A stretch of DNA of 64,000 nt from Apostichopus japonicus (taxonomy: Eukaryota; Echinodermata; Holothuroidea; Aspidochirotida; Stichopodidae): assembly GCF_037975245.1 (NCBI RefSeq), contig NC_092566.1, positions 12,293,501 to 12,357,500 of the forward strand. Direction: 5' to 3'. Positions 51,640 through 62,590 of the stretch are shown piece after piece (the first letter of the stretch is position 1; each line of letters opens with the position of its first letter). Made by a program: the position numbers and the translations under genes. The notes under the pieces were generated by a model. It saw only the letters and a program-made list of their open reading frames with translations, did no database searches and was not told the DNA's origin.

Positions 51640-52605
51640 ACTATACTATAAATGCTTCAAGAAAGCCTCAGCAGGCTGGTGTCCTCCAACACCTAGAAAA
51701 TCTGATTCTTCAACTCAACCAGGCAGAAGGTGACTGTGTCAAAATGGACTGCACTTCAGGAAACCATCTAATAGTAGGTATTTGCACACTGTTGATGAAA
51801 CGGGTTCTCAGCACAGTTAAATAGTCTGGCGAATTGATGATTGTGGATTCTACAGGTAATGTGGATCGACAGAATTGTCTTATATATCTCCTGATGACTC
51901 ATTCATGCAGTGGAGGCCTTCCTGTGGGATGTCTTAATGTCACCAATGAAAGCAGTAACACAATTAAGGCCGCCTGTCCTTATACCTTCAATTGATTCCA
52001 GAGGATGGTTTTTATGGGCGAGGAAGTACTGGACCCAAGCTTATAATGACTGATGATAGTGTTGCTCAACGCACAGCGCTTCAAGCAGTGTTCCCAAGTT
52101 CCTTCCATGCACCTTCCATGTTTTGCAGGCTACCTGGAGGTGCTATAGGTTGCAAAACATGGTATTAGTAACCTGTGTTAAAGATCTGCTATGTGCTAAT
52201 GATGCCGAACAACTTGATGATGTGTACATGTCCATGCTAACAAATAACACAGTAATTAAGTATACAAGCTTCCAAGACTATAGATGTTAAAGCAACTGTA
52301 TTGCCGCAAAGAACAATGGGCCCTATGCTATAGAAAAGACTTTCAGGTGAGAGGAATAACACAAACAATTATTGTGTAGCCTCAATGCATGTTTTGAAGG
52401 ATCGTATTCTGCAACGCAGCAAGGCATTTAATGTTGTCCAGCTTCTTGATTTTGTGTCAACAAGAATGATGGACTTCTATGAGCTACGCATGTTGGACAT
52501 TGCCAAAAATCGCTTGTATCATAGCAAGAAGAGTAAATTCTTGCCACCTGCAAGTTCCATCGACCAAGAGCAGATTGTTTCCATATCTGAAATACAGTAT
52601 AGTGT
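51640..52605 (+). pseudogene. MULE-type transposase pseudogene, DDE region
   Basis: The first frame reads LENLILQLNQAEGDCVK, then LIVGICTLLMKRVLSTVK, a TAG, then SGELMIVDSTGNVDRQNC and THSCSGGLPVGC. IVDSTGN holds the first catalytic Asp (51,845-51,847). After frame changes it shows GRGSTGPKLIMTDDSVAQRT with the second Asp (52,052-52,057), HVLQATWRCYRLQN, and ALCYRKDF. It then reads MHVLKDRILQRSKAFNVVQL, LLDFVSTRMMDFYELRMLD. In the NNY-x-E-A-S motif the Glu codon is GTA (52,376-52,378), Val. Multiple frameshifts and stops show it is dead. Confidence 0.75.
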
Positions 52606-52613
52606 ACCCAGTT

Positions 52614-54110
52614 CAGGCTTGGGGTAATCGTAATCAGTAATCGTAATCGATTACAATCGATTACATGTTTTGAAGTAATCGAAATCGTAATCGATTACTT
52701 TTGTGAAAATTACAAAGTAATCGTAATCGTAATCGTAATCGATTACAAGGGCAAAGTAATCGTAATTGTATTACATTTATGATTACAGTGAAATTTGAAT
52801 GAGAAGGGCAAAATTAGTAGAAATGATTAAAACTAATTCTTACTATTGGCTTTTAGTGTGACCAAAGAAGTGTTCCTGCTTCTAGAATTCTCTAGCACAA
52901 TAAACTTATACTAAGAAGTACTGGGGATTTGATCACCATATTCAAGGATTTTTTATCACCTGAATTATTCTGTTCAATGCTGCCTCTCAGCCTTCACAAT
53001 CCTTTTGCATACACAACTGGTTGACATTAGTTGACATGGTGTGCTGATTATAGAAATTATTTCATTAGTATATTAAACACTTAACAAACAATAACAGTCA
53101 GGCTGACAAAATACACCCTTTAAATTCATTTAAGTAAGTAAATTTGATAAATAATTCCATTTGCCATGTTCAGTGGGCCACAAGGCTCAGGTGTAGCAGC
53201 TATTGAAAGCACATTGCTATTTATGTCAGTCTATTGTTCTCATTTGAATACAGAAATAGTGCAAAACGCATTGGCAGCTAGCATAGAAATTCTTGTGAAA
53301 ACATCACGGACGGGACATTTCAATGTCCATTAGTAAAACGTTAATTGTACTCATCTCATGTTGTGGGGGAAAAAGTTATTCAGAAATTTGCCTACATTCC
53401 ATTGTCCAATAACCCATCCAACTTTGCACCATTTACACCTCTTTAATTAATGTAATTAACCTTGTTGCTGAAAAAATCACTGCAAATTAAGTATTTTGGT
53501 GGATCAGAATTTGCTTTACCAGAGTTGACCCCTTTTGATGAAAATAATTTACTTTTACTTTGGCCTTCCATGTCCCATGTACTGTGGAATGCCCCATTTC
53601 AAAGCTGTTTAGTTTTATTTTGGTGTTATAATGTAAAAGAGGTTTTAGTTTTGCTGCTATGCAGAAATTATTAGTTTACAAACTATAGTGTTGCATGAAA
53701 ATCTTCATTTGTTTTACTTTAGTATTTGTCTGTTTACTCTTTGTCTGTTTAAATGGTATTTTTTACTGGACTTATGGGTTACACATCTTAAACGTGTTAA
53801 GGCATAAATGTGTAATGCCTGGTAGGAATTGTAGATATACTTCCACAATTTTGTCCGTATACTGTAAATGCCCTTCCTTTGCCCTATTTCATTGCCCTAT
53901 TTTCCGGCAGAGAGTTATATTAAACAGATAGGCAGAGGATTGTGCAAGTAACCACAATGGAATCATGATTGTAATCACGATTACATTACAATGTAATCGT
54001 AATCGATTACTTCAACTTTAGGCTGTAATCGTAATCATAATCGTAATCATACATTCTCAAGTAATCGTAATCGTAATCGATTACATTCAGATGTAATCGC
54101 CCCAAGCCTG
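52614..54110. mobile_element. Non-autonomous hAT-type element, 1,497 bp, with TAATCG arrays
   Basis: The ends are CAGGCTTGGGG and its exact complement CCCCAAGCCTG. The perfect 8-bp duplication ACCCAGTT lies at 52,606-52,613 and 54,111-54,118. Sub-terminal regions (52,622-52,780 and 53,955-54,100) are built from GTAATCGTAATCGATTAC-type repeats. No transposase is recognised in the 1.2-kb interior. The element splits the MULE pseudogene, which therefore resumes exactly after the right duplication. The hAT assignment rests on 8-bp duplication plus CAGG termini. Confidence 0.93.
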
Positions 54111-54118
54111 ACCCAGTT

Positions 54119-54699
54119 CCAGTGAAGATGGCATTGTGTATACTGTAAATACTTCATCTGATATGATGGAAAGTACTAGTGGGTATTCAGCTGTGTCATC
54201 AGATGAATATGGAAGCACTACTGCTGTATAAGGCAGCTTGGACCAGCAAAGAGTATTTCAAAATGCATATCTTGCAAGGACTGCACATTATACTGCTGAC
54301 TCCCAAGAGCAACCGGGCCCTACAAACCAGAGTTAAAAATGACTTAAGGAACTATTTTGACTTGCTATTGGAGAATTTAAATGACAACCCAGAATGCTAT
54401 GCTCCTGCTATTGAAGCATTCATTAAATCTGGTAGGAAGCTTCATACCGATGCCGCGTTACTTTCTGCATTGAATTGCTTTGGGAAGTTTTCAGGCTTAA
54501 AATCAAAATCAAAATGCAAGAAAAGCAGTCTTGTCAGCTTGAAACCATTGGTATGCAGCCAACTACATTATCAAGAAGAAAGATGCCTATTCAGGCCAGA
54601 TCTTCTTATGGTGGAGGCCGTCCCCTTAAATCATCGCATGTACAGGAACATGGTTATAATGCAAACATGCCACCTGTGTTACTGAAAACCGTAGCTTAG
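54119..54699 (+). pseudogene. MULE-type transposase pseudogene, C-terminal part
   Basis: Continuation after the hAT insertion. One frame gives NDLRNYFDLLLENLNDNPEC, then YAPAIEAFIKSGRKLHTDAA, LLSALNCFGKF. A shift then gives LETIGMQPTTLSRRKMPIQA, RSSYGGGRPLKSSHVQEHGY and a stop at 54,697-54,699. The I-G-V/M-Q-P-T-x-x-x-R-R-K and G-R-P-x-K motifs near the C-terminus are typical of this MULE-like family, so the original stop codon was probably here. The SWIM-type segment expected upstream is not recognisable. Confidence 0.65.
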
Positions 54700-55347
54700 G
54701 AAAGCGACATAGTGCAGTAAGCCATGTGAAGACTTGAATTTGAGTCATTAGATGGACTGACTCTGCATTTATTGCACTTAAATCATTTTTATTGACAAAA
54801 TGCATGGATTGTTAGCCAAATCACTTTGCCAAATGGTAATCTTGCTACTTCTAGTGAAGTCACTCGGTGTTGTAGTTGAGTACTCCTATCAGAGAACCAA
54901 GAACCGTAGTACTTCTCAGGGCTCTGAGCAGTGTTAGCGCTAAGCAGCACTATTGCGGGAATCCCTCACTTTCTTGTCGATCCCGCTACGAGAATTCGTA
55001 GGGGTGAACTTCCCCCTGAATTTTTTTTAGGGGGGAGGGGCTGTTTCATAATTTTATCAGCTTTTAATTTATACTACTTAAGCCAAACTGTCATTTGTTA
55101 ATGCATAAAACTAGTACAACTTATTTAAATGTTTAAAAAGTCAAAATTTATGCTTAATATTGCTATTCGGGTACTTTGTTATCCGATATCGAGTACTTTA
55201 ACATCCGAGTACAAATACTAACGCCAAGTACCTGCAAATCAGTACTCTAGTAGTACTCGAGTACCAACTATTTTAAAGCATTACAACACTGGTGATGTGC
55301 CCACTTGCTTCTTGCAAAGTTATTCAGAAAGTTTGGTAGTCAACAAG
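54700..55347. other. Non-coding interval with a possible hAT remnant
   Basis: At 55,230-55,292 GTAGTACTCGAGTACCAACT leads into GCATTACAACACTG, which looks like the complement of a CAGTGTTGTAA hAT end. A similar GGTGTTGTAGTTGAGTACTC lies at 54,867-54,886. No convincing 8-bp duplication was found, so no element is called. Confidence 0.35.
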
Positions 55348-55349
55348 TA

Positions 55350-56132
55350 CACTGTAAATTGAAAGTGTTTAGATTTGAACACCAAAGTAAACACCAGGCT
55401 GTGACAGCCTTTGAACACATTGATCTTTTGCATTTATGTTAAACATTAGTGTTTAGGCTTTGCTTCGCAGTGCAGTTTTGTATATATTTGTGTATTATTA
55501 TTCTTGTATTGTATTTTTGTTCTCTAATTAGTGCTGCGATGTGGATGGAGCAGCACTAAATGTGTGTTATGTATGTGTGTGTCTACTGTGTCATATGTGT
55601 CTGTATGTATTTATGCAACTTAAACATGGTGCTTAAATGCAAAAACATATTCGAAGGTGTTTAAAAATAAACACATGTAAGCATTTATAACCGTTCTGCT
55701 TTTAAACGCCAAATGTTGTTTATATTGTAACACAAATTTAATATAATTATCATAAAGTGTAAATTTGTTTCAACTGTTAGTATGTGTAAATTACATATTT
55801 TTACACTGCATTTTACATTAATCTTGATAGAAATATTGGTGCATAGGTAGGTTCTTAATTGATGAAATGCATTTTTGTCTATGATATATGCTATAACGTA
55901 ATTTGCATATCATATTCAATAATTTATTGTTTTAGGCTTATGGGCTATGTGTTAACACATGACATGCCATAGGTATGCTTCAAGGGTCACACTGCGTTTA
56001 TTTAGGTGGGATGATGAGTCACTGTCAAAATAACCAATGAGGTTTAATCAGGGTTGAAAAACACTATGCGTTCATTGTTAAACATGTGACGTGTCACAAT
56101 AAACACATCACACGTCTCAATTCTTCACAGTG
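55350..56132. mobile_element. MITE-like element with TA duplication, 783 bp
   Basis: The left end CACTGTAAATTG and the right end (complement of CACTGTGAAGAATTG) form imperfect inverted termini, each flanked by TA (55,348-55,349 and 56,133-56,134). The interior is rich in GTGTTTAA/TTAAACAC words. Such elements are usual in animal genomes. The TA duplication would fit a mariner-like source. There is no coding sequence. Confidence 0.42.
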
Positions 56133-56371
56133 TAGTACTGTATATCACCATGTTTGAATTATTATATATAAGTATTTTGATGATATATAAATTAGAATTT
56201 GTCAATACATATCTGTTGTTTTGAAAATAAACATATATAACAGGAACATTAAGTTATGTACTTTATAAATCATGCTTTTTGTGGTTTTTACCAAACCAAT
56301 AATATGAATACAGGGACCCTATAATATATTATATACTAGGCGATTACTTGCATTTTGCGGACACCCAGTTT

Positions 56372-56485
56372 AGCGCTGGTTACCCAGTATTGGTGGCAGT
56401 TACCCAGTTTTGGAATCGATTACCCAGCTTAACATCGGTTACCTGGTTTTGATGTTGGTAACTTGGTTTTGGCATCGGTTACCTG
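56372..56485 (+). repeat. ~22-bp minisatellite (GGTTACCTGGTTTTGG)
   Basis: About five degenerate copies of GGTTACCCAGTTTTGG or GGTTACCTGGTTTTGG, spaced by 5-8 bp containing CATC. The period is similar to that of the large satellite but the sequence is unrelated. Confidence 0.75.
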
Positions 56486-56927
56486 GTTTGGCATCAGGGA
56501 TCATGGGGGTTTGCCCCCCCCATTTTAATGGGCGACAATTTAATGCCCCCCCCCCCCAATATTGAGGGCAAATTGCTGGCGTTGGCTACCTGATAGTGGC
56601 AGATATCACTAAAGTGGGAGGGGACCCCTTTGGAACCCTTCTGTGGCCAGATCAGAAAAACAAGGTGAACCTCCGCATGAAAAATCTCTGGCTATGTAAC
56701 TGTATATACATAAGCTTAGGGGGTGTGGGGGGCTGAGCCCCTGCAATACTTTGACTAGTGCCCATTAAATATACCTATTTACACACAAATTTGTGAGGAA
56801 ATCAATCTTAGCCCCCCCCCCCCCCAAATGCTCAATGTTGGCTAACTTCCAAGCTACTATGGTTCATTCACATTGAATATATAACTGAAATAGGTCAACT
56901 TTCTATGCATCTCTCATGCACTGTATC
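56486..56927. other. Non-coding interval with homopolymer C runs
   Basis: Transposon-like debris with long C runs at 56,513-56,521, 56,545-56,556 and 56,814-56,825. No gene and no clean termini. Confidence 0.4.
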
Positions 56928-56929
56928 TA

Positions 56930-57668
56930 CGGCGGCTCAATTGAGCCATGATAATTTTTGTTGTTTTTCCGATTTTGTTTTTTCGTTTTTTGAGTTTAAA
57001 ATTCGTTTTTCTGAGTTAAAATTTAGTTTTTCAGACTTTTTTTCTTTTTTTTTCCTTTTTTTTGGGGGGGGGGGGGGGTTCTAGGGTTTTTTTTGTTCGT
57101 TTTTCTGACTTTTTTTGTTCGTTTTGCAGACTTTCTTTCTTGACCCTGAAGCATTGGTGCAGTATGTATACTGTGGACTGCATACGTGGAAATATCTTGT
57201 ATGGTATGTGCCGGACAGCGGATGTACTGAAGCTAGGACTAGCTTACGCGTAAGCCGACATCTTCAGACGATCGGCTCACCTGTTACCAGCATGGAACCA
57301 AAATGAAAGCTCATGATGAATGTAAATTTGAAACGCAGTTTGCCTCAACCGGAAAAAACGGGAAAAAAAACGAAAAAGTTTGAATACCCGAGCCTGAAAT
57401 TCAATGTAACCAATTGCTCCCTAGACAAGCTAGCAGCCATTGCAGCAGTACTTTTACAGTGATCATAGACAGGCGAGGCGTTCGGCTTTGCTATAGTTAC
57501 AAACGCGAATGTAAACACATTGCAAGTATAGGCTAGGCAAAGTCGGAAAAACGGGGGGGAGTAGGAAAAACGGAAGTAAAAAGTCAGAAACGAGGGGGGG
57601 GGAGGCAGTAAAACGAGAAAAAAAAACGGGAAAAAAAAGATAATTATCATGGCCCTATTAAGCTGCCA
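56930..57668. mobile_element. Probable MITE with TA duplication, 739 bp
   Basis: The left end CGGCGGCTCAATTGAGCCAT continues GATAATT. The complement of the right end reads TGGCAGCTTAATAGGGCCAT and also continues GATAATT. TA lies outside both (56,928-56,929 and 57,669-57,670). The left arm is T-rich with CGTTTTT motifs and the right arm is the matching A-rich AAAAACG series, so the whole can fold back. A G run at 57,065-57,078 is in the interior. No coding. Confidence 0.52.
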
Positions 57669-57670
57669 TA

Positions 57671-58345
57671 TGTATCAGCTTTTTCTTTTGAGAAGTTTAA
57701 TGTCACATTTTATTCCAACTCTACCACTACATTTCAAACGGCTACTGGGGCTTTAATAAGAGCAGAAGTATGTACAGTACATACAAGTATGTACAATACA
57801 AGTATGTATGCAGTGTATGCACTCTCTCTTCTGTTGGAGTTGAGGTACATAATAAATGTGGGCGGAGCCTAGATTCCTAATACGGCAATTGTTGCGCAAT
57901 ATTTGCGCTAGCGTTCTAGGAAAAAAATACTCGCCTCCCGTGGGAGCCGCCATGTTTGCTGTTTTCTACAAAGAGTGCACTCAGAACCCATGGCTCATTG
58001 GACAATTCGTATCACATGATACAAGATATCTCACTGGCGCACGACTTTTGAACGTAACACGGCAGCTTTCTTAACATTCGCAATAAAAAATATAGTTGGA
58101 TCTTTCGAGCGGCATTGCGAAAAAAAGTGCAGGAAAGCACATGGAGAACTTTTGAATCATTAATCCTCGTAAATTCATGTATTCAATGCTGTAGAGAAAT
58201 ATTAGTTCCGCAGTTGCTGGAACGAAAAAAGCGAAAATCGACTTTCAGCTGATGGCCTTTAATTATCGTAAATGATATGAGCAGACGACATTGATTTTGT
58301 ACACAAATCTTGTCGGCTTACTACTACTAGTACTAGTCACCTTGG
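57671..58345. other. Mostly non-coding; one short open frame
   Basis: A 43-codon stretch starts at GCCGCCATGT (ATG at 57,951) and reads MFAVFYKECTQNPWLIGQF, ending at TAA 58,072-58,074. The ATG context is good, but the frame is short and the sequence is not from a family I know. I do not call it a gene. Confidence 0.35.
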
Positions 58346-58600
58346 TCATCCATAGTCGCACATAGAAGATTGAGATTTTTCGGTCATGTAGCAAGATCCC
58401 AGGAGGACGCTCCAGCAAAGGTTGCTTTAAGAGAAGCATTAAGACATACTGCTAAACCAGTAGGAAGGCCCGTGACTACCTTGCTTGGAAAAATAAAGTC
58501 GCAATTTAAGGACGTTAACATTAATAATTTCGAGGAAGCAATAAACCTTGCACAAGATCGTGATACGTGGCGGAGGTTAATCACTGAGCATGTCGGATAG
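58346..58600 (+). mobile_element. LINE ORF2 C-terminal fragment, intact to the stop
   Basis: The frame reads VAHRRLRFFGHVARSQEDAP, AKVALREALRHT, KPVGRPVTTLLGKIKSQF and INLAQDRDTWRRLITEHVG, then TAG. R-x-F-G-H-V-x-R ... GRP ... A-x-D-R-x-x-W-R-x-L-I is the conserved end of non-LTR retrotransposon ORF2 downstream of the reverse transcriptase. Upstream sequence has no RT, so it is a 5-prime truncated copy, as usual for LINEs. It differs from the fragment at 49,400-49,690, so two LINE families are present. Confidence 0.72.
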
Positions 58601-60840
58601 ACGAGAATCAACTTACTACTTATACTACTAGTATACTACTGTACTAGTACCAGTGAGAAGTTGGCTGATATTTTTAAGAAATACTGCAAAAATAGAGATC
58701 ATGCCGTGACGCGTTGCCGGGGTGTAGCAGCATGTCTGAAAATGGTTTCCAAAGGGTAAGCTTTCCAAGTGACAGAAGGGAGAATTTGTCGGTAAAGTTG
58801 GGAACTGCTGGATGAAGGTCGATAGGAACAGCTGTAACTTGTAAGGTGTAACGTTATGACTAACTTGCATTAGGCCTAGCCTATGCCCTATACGTTTTAA
58901 CGTAGTCAAACATTGTGAATTGTGAGGTATAGGCCTAGGCCTAGGCCCTTATGTAACTGAAGTAATATACTTCATATATACGAACGTGCATAATGTCACT
59001 TACAATATAAATAAAGTAGGTTAAGCTGGTAGCCATATTTCAGGAGAAACTGTGTTAGTAACAAGGCCAAACTTTACATATTACAATTATTTCGTCCTTT
59101 ACTATACTTAGCTGAAAGAATATGCTGTTGACTTTGCGATGTAGGCTAAAGAAGATTAATATTAATAAGGCTATAGTATAGGTTAAGCCTTGAACCTATT
59201 ACCAGCAATCTGCTGGTCTACGTACTGTAGGCTGGCTCTAAAACAAGTTGCTATATCATTCTCTAACTTGGGCCTAGGTTTGACACTATTGTAGCATGGT
59301 ATACACATATAGTTGTATAATGCTAACACAGATATTCCAAGATTCTTACATGGAATTCCCCACATTAGTGCTAACTAAGTTTAACTGTAGGGTTAAGCAA
59401 AGTTATTGTTACACTGGGAAGTGCCATTTGACCGGGGGCGGAGGGGGGATGGGGGGAGACACTGAAAAGAGAGAGTAATGTCAAAGATGTTATTTCAGAG
59501 ATCCTGTTACAGTCACAAACTTTATTGTTTTCTCTGCCAGTAAATAGAAAGAAACTTGAATATAATATATAAACTACGTTTACTAGCCAAAGTGCATGTG
59601 CACTCCCTATTTCTTGTGAAGTGCACAGACCAATAAAATAGTGAAACATGAACATGTATAAATGGTTGAAAAAAGGGGATAATAATCAGTTTTAAGAAAA
59701 TGGTTCAATGTCTGTTGTTGTCCCAAGTGACTAAACAACCATCATGTTTGGATGATTCTTACGTTTTCTTCGTAGGGCAGGGGAGGGCTTGTGCCCATAT
59801 ACCCTCACCACCTTTAAAGGGATCATCCCCAACAATAGCACCTAAAGAAATGTGAATGACATGCATAGCACCGGTCCTGTGCACATACACTGAAAAACCT
59901 TACATGTTTTCTGCGAATAACACATGTTATCTGCATTTAACTAGGGTTGGGATAATTTGTGAACCTTTGAGATCTCCTTCCACATCACAGGAATGCAATA
60001 TATAGCAACATTATATCCATTTGCCACATCAGTGGAGAGAATATGCTGTAGAATGATATTGGGTTGAGCACCGCTAATAATACAATTTCTACCCATGTCC
60101 ATATAGATTCTGAAAATTACAAATTCAAATTACAAATTCAAATTACAAATTCCAATACAATAGAGAAACCTTTAAACATGATATAGGGTTCCATGCTTAC
60201 AAAACACTTACAGCCTGGAAACAAAAAAGATGCTTGCTTGCTTACATAATTAGGATTTAACAAATGGCTCCTCTAGTACACAACTGACGGTGACTTCCTA
60301 CATTAAAATTGTAACCATGCTGATGATAAGGTTGGCTTAGCTGATATATTCTATTACTACTGTGCATTACATGAGGTATCCACATATTGTAAATTTGTCC
60401 TCCGACTGGAGCATGGGGGTGAACCACAGATTTTGCTTTTGGATATTTACTTTGGTCCCACATATGCCTGTATTTCTGTTGTGGGCATTACCAATATTTG
60501 ACACATAACACTCTCGATTTTGAACATTGACAGCAGTTTCAATTTGGGCCGGAGATCCCAGTCTGTCGCAAGTCGTAAGTCAAATATCACTTACAGTAGG
60601 CGTGCGATCGCGATGAGATCTTCTGATAACTTTGCCATGTGAGTCATTATGGTCAATGTCATTCGGTTCTAGGGCAATGTCATCTAAAGTGTGCCCTCAC
60701 CTGTACTTGCAATACAATTCCTCATCACTGTCAGAGTCACTTTGATGATCACTAAGATCTTCCTCCATGAATTGCTGAGCTTTAGTATTATGTAGTGGCT
60801 GCTGATGTTTAGTAGTCTCAGTTTGCATTGGAGTGATTGG
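58601..60840. other. Non-coding interval, no gene recognised
   Basis: AT-rich, no recognised domain. It contains a triple ATTACAAATTCAA repeat at 60,116-60,152 and TACTAC-rich sequence at 58,610-58,650 that may be the tail of the LINE fragment. Confidence 0.5.
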
Positions 60841-60844
60841 GAGA

Positions 60845-61800
60845 TAATTCTGCAACCCACCGATGTCCTGGGGTGTTGAGTCTAGCAGTTGTCAAAATAT
60901 AAGTCAGAGGGTTACTGTCAGTATAAACAGTAAAGTGGGTACAGCAGATAGTCATGAAAGCAATCAGTGATGGCCCATATAAGAGCTGAAAACTCTAGAT
61001 AACCTAAATGTAAATGGTAGTTCTTTTCTGCCAGTGTCAAGGTTCGGGACCCAAAGGCTATTACTCTTAATCTCCCAGCCTGTAATTGATATAGTACACC
61101 CACCACCCAATCCTTTATCAGATAAATCTGTGTGCAGTACATACGGCTGAGTGAAATTAGGGTATGTCAGAACTGGGTGACATGTTTTGTGGTCAATCAA
61201 AGTCTCCATGGGTATGTTGATGTTTTTGGGTCCACACAAGTTGACACAACCTTCTGTTTTGAGGAAAGTTGGGGTATGTTACTCCTTTTTGCTGTTTTTG
61301 TCTGGGGGTTTACCCTCATCCTTTCTTGATGACCCCTGTAACTGATAGAGTGGACCCTGCAATATGTGAGAAGTTCGGGATATAGAGCTACGATAATACC
61401 AACCGAGGCCTAGTATTTGTCTCAAATCTCTTACTGTAGATGGTGGTTTCCTTTTAAGTGAGACCACTGCCCTTATTTCTTCTGGGTCCATAAGTTGTAA
61501 ACCTCCAATATGATTCTAGCCAGATATCGTACCTCTCTTTGGAACATCTTACACTTTGCTGGTTTAAGGGTTATACCCTTCTCTTGTAAGCTTTTCAGAA
61601 CTACTTGTACTCTATCTCTCTCTACATGTTAATCAAAAGTGGGTGCAAAGACTAAAATCTCATCCAAATACACTGTACTGTACCTACATCTGACAACTCC
61701 CCTAGTGAAGAAACTATGTACCTTTGGAAAACAGCTGGAGCATTCTTAAATCAATGTTGCTTAAACCCAAACTTAATACCTTACATATATGGGGAACACC
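60845..61800 (-). pseudogene. Ty3/gypsy pol remnant (reverse transcriptase and RNase H)
   Basis: Read on the minus strand from 61,800. FKNAPAVFQRYI is the RT segment before the active site. VYLDEILVFAP is the active-site box, with the second Asp read as Glu (61,659-61,661). LKSLQEKGITLKPAKC, MDPEEIRAVVSLKRK and TVRDLRQILGLGWYYR form the thumb/connection. RNase H motifs follow: YVLHTDLSDKGLG, VIAFGSRTLTLAEKNYH, LEFSALIWAITD, and TARLNTPGHRW-like sequence near 60,860. Several frameshifts and stops separate the parts. Integrase, protease and LTRs were not found. Confidence 0.85.
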
Positions 61801-62226
61801 TTGTGAGAAACAGCAATGAGCGTGAGGATACCTTAGGGGTAACAGTGAGGATGAAGATACCTTGTGAAGAACAATGGTGCTAGCATGTATACATGTTGTG
61901 TTTTAATTATTCCTTAAATAACCAATTGGACACTTAATTAAATGAATGACGTTTTTCAGGTTTGTGTTGTTTAACCCTGATTTGCTGTAGCTCAACTGTC
62001 TATATACTTGAAAGGCTTTTAAGCTGTTCCATGGGCAAAAAATAAGATGATTGTGGTGTAAAAGAAACACTAATTAAGTTCAAAGTGAAACTACATACCT
62101 TCCATGAAATTATGAATCAAGGAGAAAATGATTACTTAGCATCAAGTCAAATAAAGGTGTAAAAGTTAGGAACTACAAGGTTAGTTAGGATATATTGATG
62201 CCTTCAAACCAATGAGTTTTTGGCTA

Positions 62227-62230
<4 letters not shown>
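61801..62230. other. Non-coding interval
   Basis: Upstream of the gypsy remnant with respect to its strand. No further RT motif could be read. GTGAGGATACCTTAGG/GTGAGGATGAAGATACCTTG short repeats occur at 61,810-61,865. Confidence 0.4.

Positions 62231-62231
<1 letters not shown>

Positions 62232-62286
<55 letters not shown>
62232..62286. repeat. (TA)n microsatellite, ~27 units
   Basis: Perfect dinucleotide repeat. It lies about 135 bp before a tRNA-like SINE that has its own (TA)n tail. Confidence 0.98.
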
Positions 62287-62289
<3 letters not shown>

Positions 62290-62420
62290 ATGTTTGATCT
62301 CTAGAGTAAGGCAAAATATGTCACCAAAAACAGAACTAGTATTGTTCGATACAGGTGACAAACGCCTACAGTGGAATTACGATCTTCCTTTCCGGTTTCG
62401 AACCTCTGGACATACAATCA

Positions 62421-62539
62421 GCGTCCATAGCCTAGTGGTTAGGGTGTCCGCGTACAGAGCGGGAGGCCCGTGGTTCGAATCCCGGTGGAGGCTGAAAGTT
62501 TTTTCACTGTTCTTGATTTTCCAACTCATTACGATTTTC

Positions 62540-62577
<38 letters not shown>
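62421..62577 (+). mobile_element. tRNA-like SINE with (TA)n tail
   Basis: Bases 62,421-62,493 are tRNA-like. The A box TAGCCTAGTGG (62,428-62,438) fits the consensus and the B box is GGTTCGAATCC (62,472-62,482). Six of seven acceptor pairs form, with a D-arm and an anticodon arm TCCGC-loop-GCGGG whose loop would give anticodon ACA. The T-stem has two mismatches, and CCA is not followed by a T-run terminator. Instead ~50 bp lead into a (TA)16 tail at 62,546-62,577. That makes a short tRNA-derived SINE or tRNA pseudogene much more likely than a working tRNA. Confidence 0.6.
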
Positions 62578-62582
<5 letters not shown>

Positions 62583-62590
62583 TATATTAT

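Noticed and set aside
54865-55292. Possible hAT element between GGTGTTGTAG and ACAACACTG
   Set aside because: The termini match only partly and the flanks (GAAGTCAC-like versus GTGATGTG) are not a convincing 8-bp duplication.
57951-58074. Short frame with good start context (MFAVFYKEC)
   Set aside because: It has only about 41 codons, no recognised domain, no splice sites that extend it and no neighbouring support.
60257-60463. 68-codon minus-strand frame downstream of the gypsy RNase H, as a possible integrase start
   Set aside because: No HHCC zinc motif or D,D-35-E residues could be read.
62421-62493. Functional tRNA gene (Cys-like anticodon ACA)
   Set aside because: T-stem mismatches, one acceptor mismatch, an unusual anticodon, no T-run terminator, and a SINE-like tail follow.
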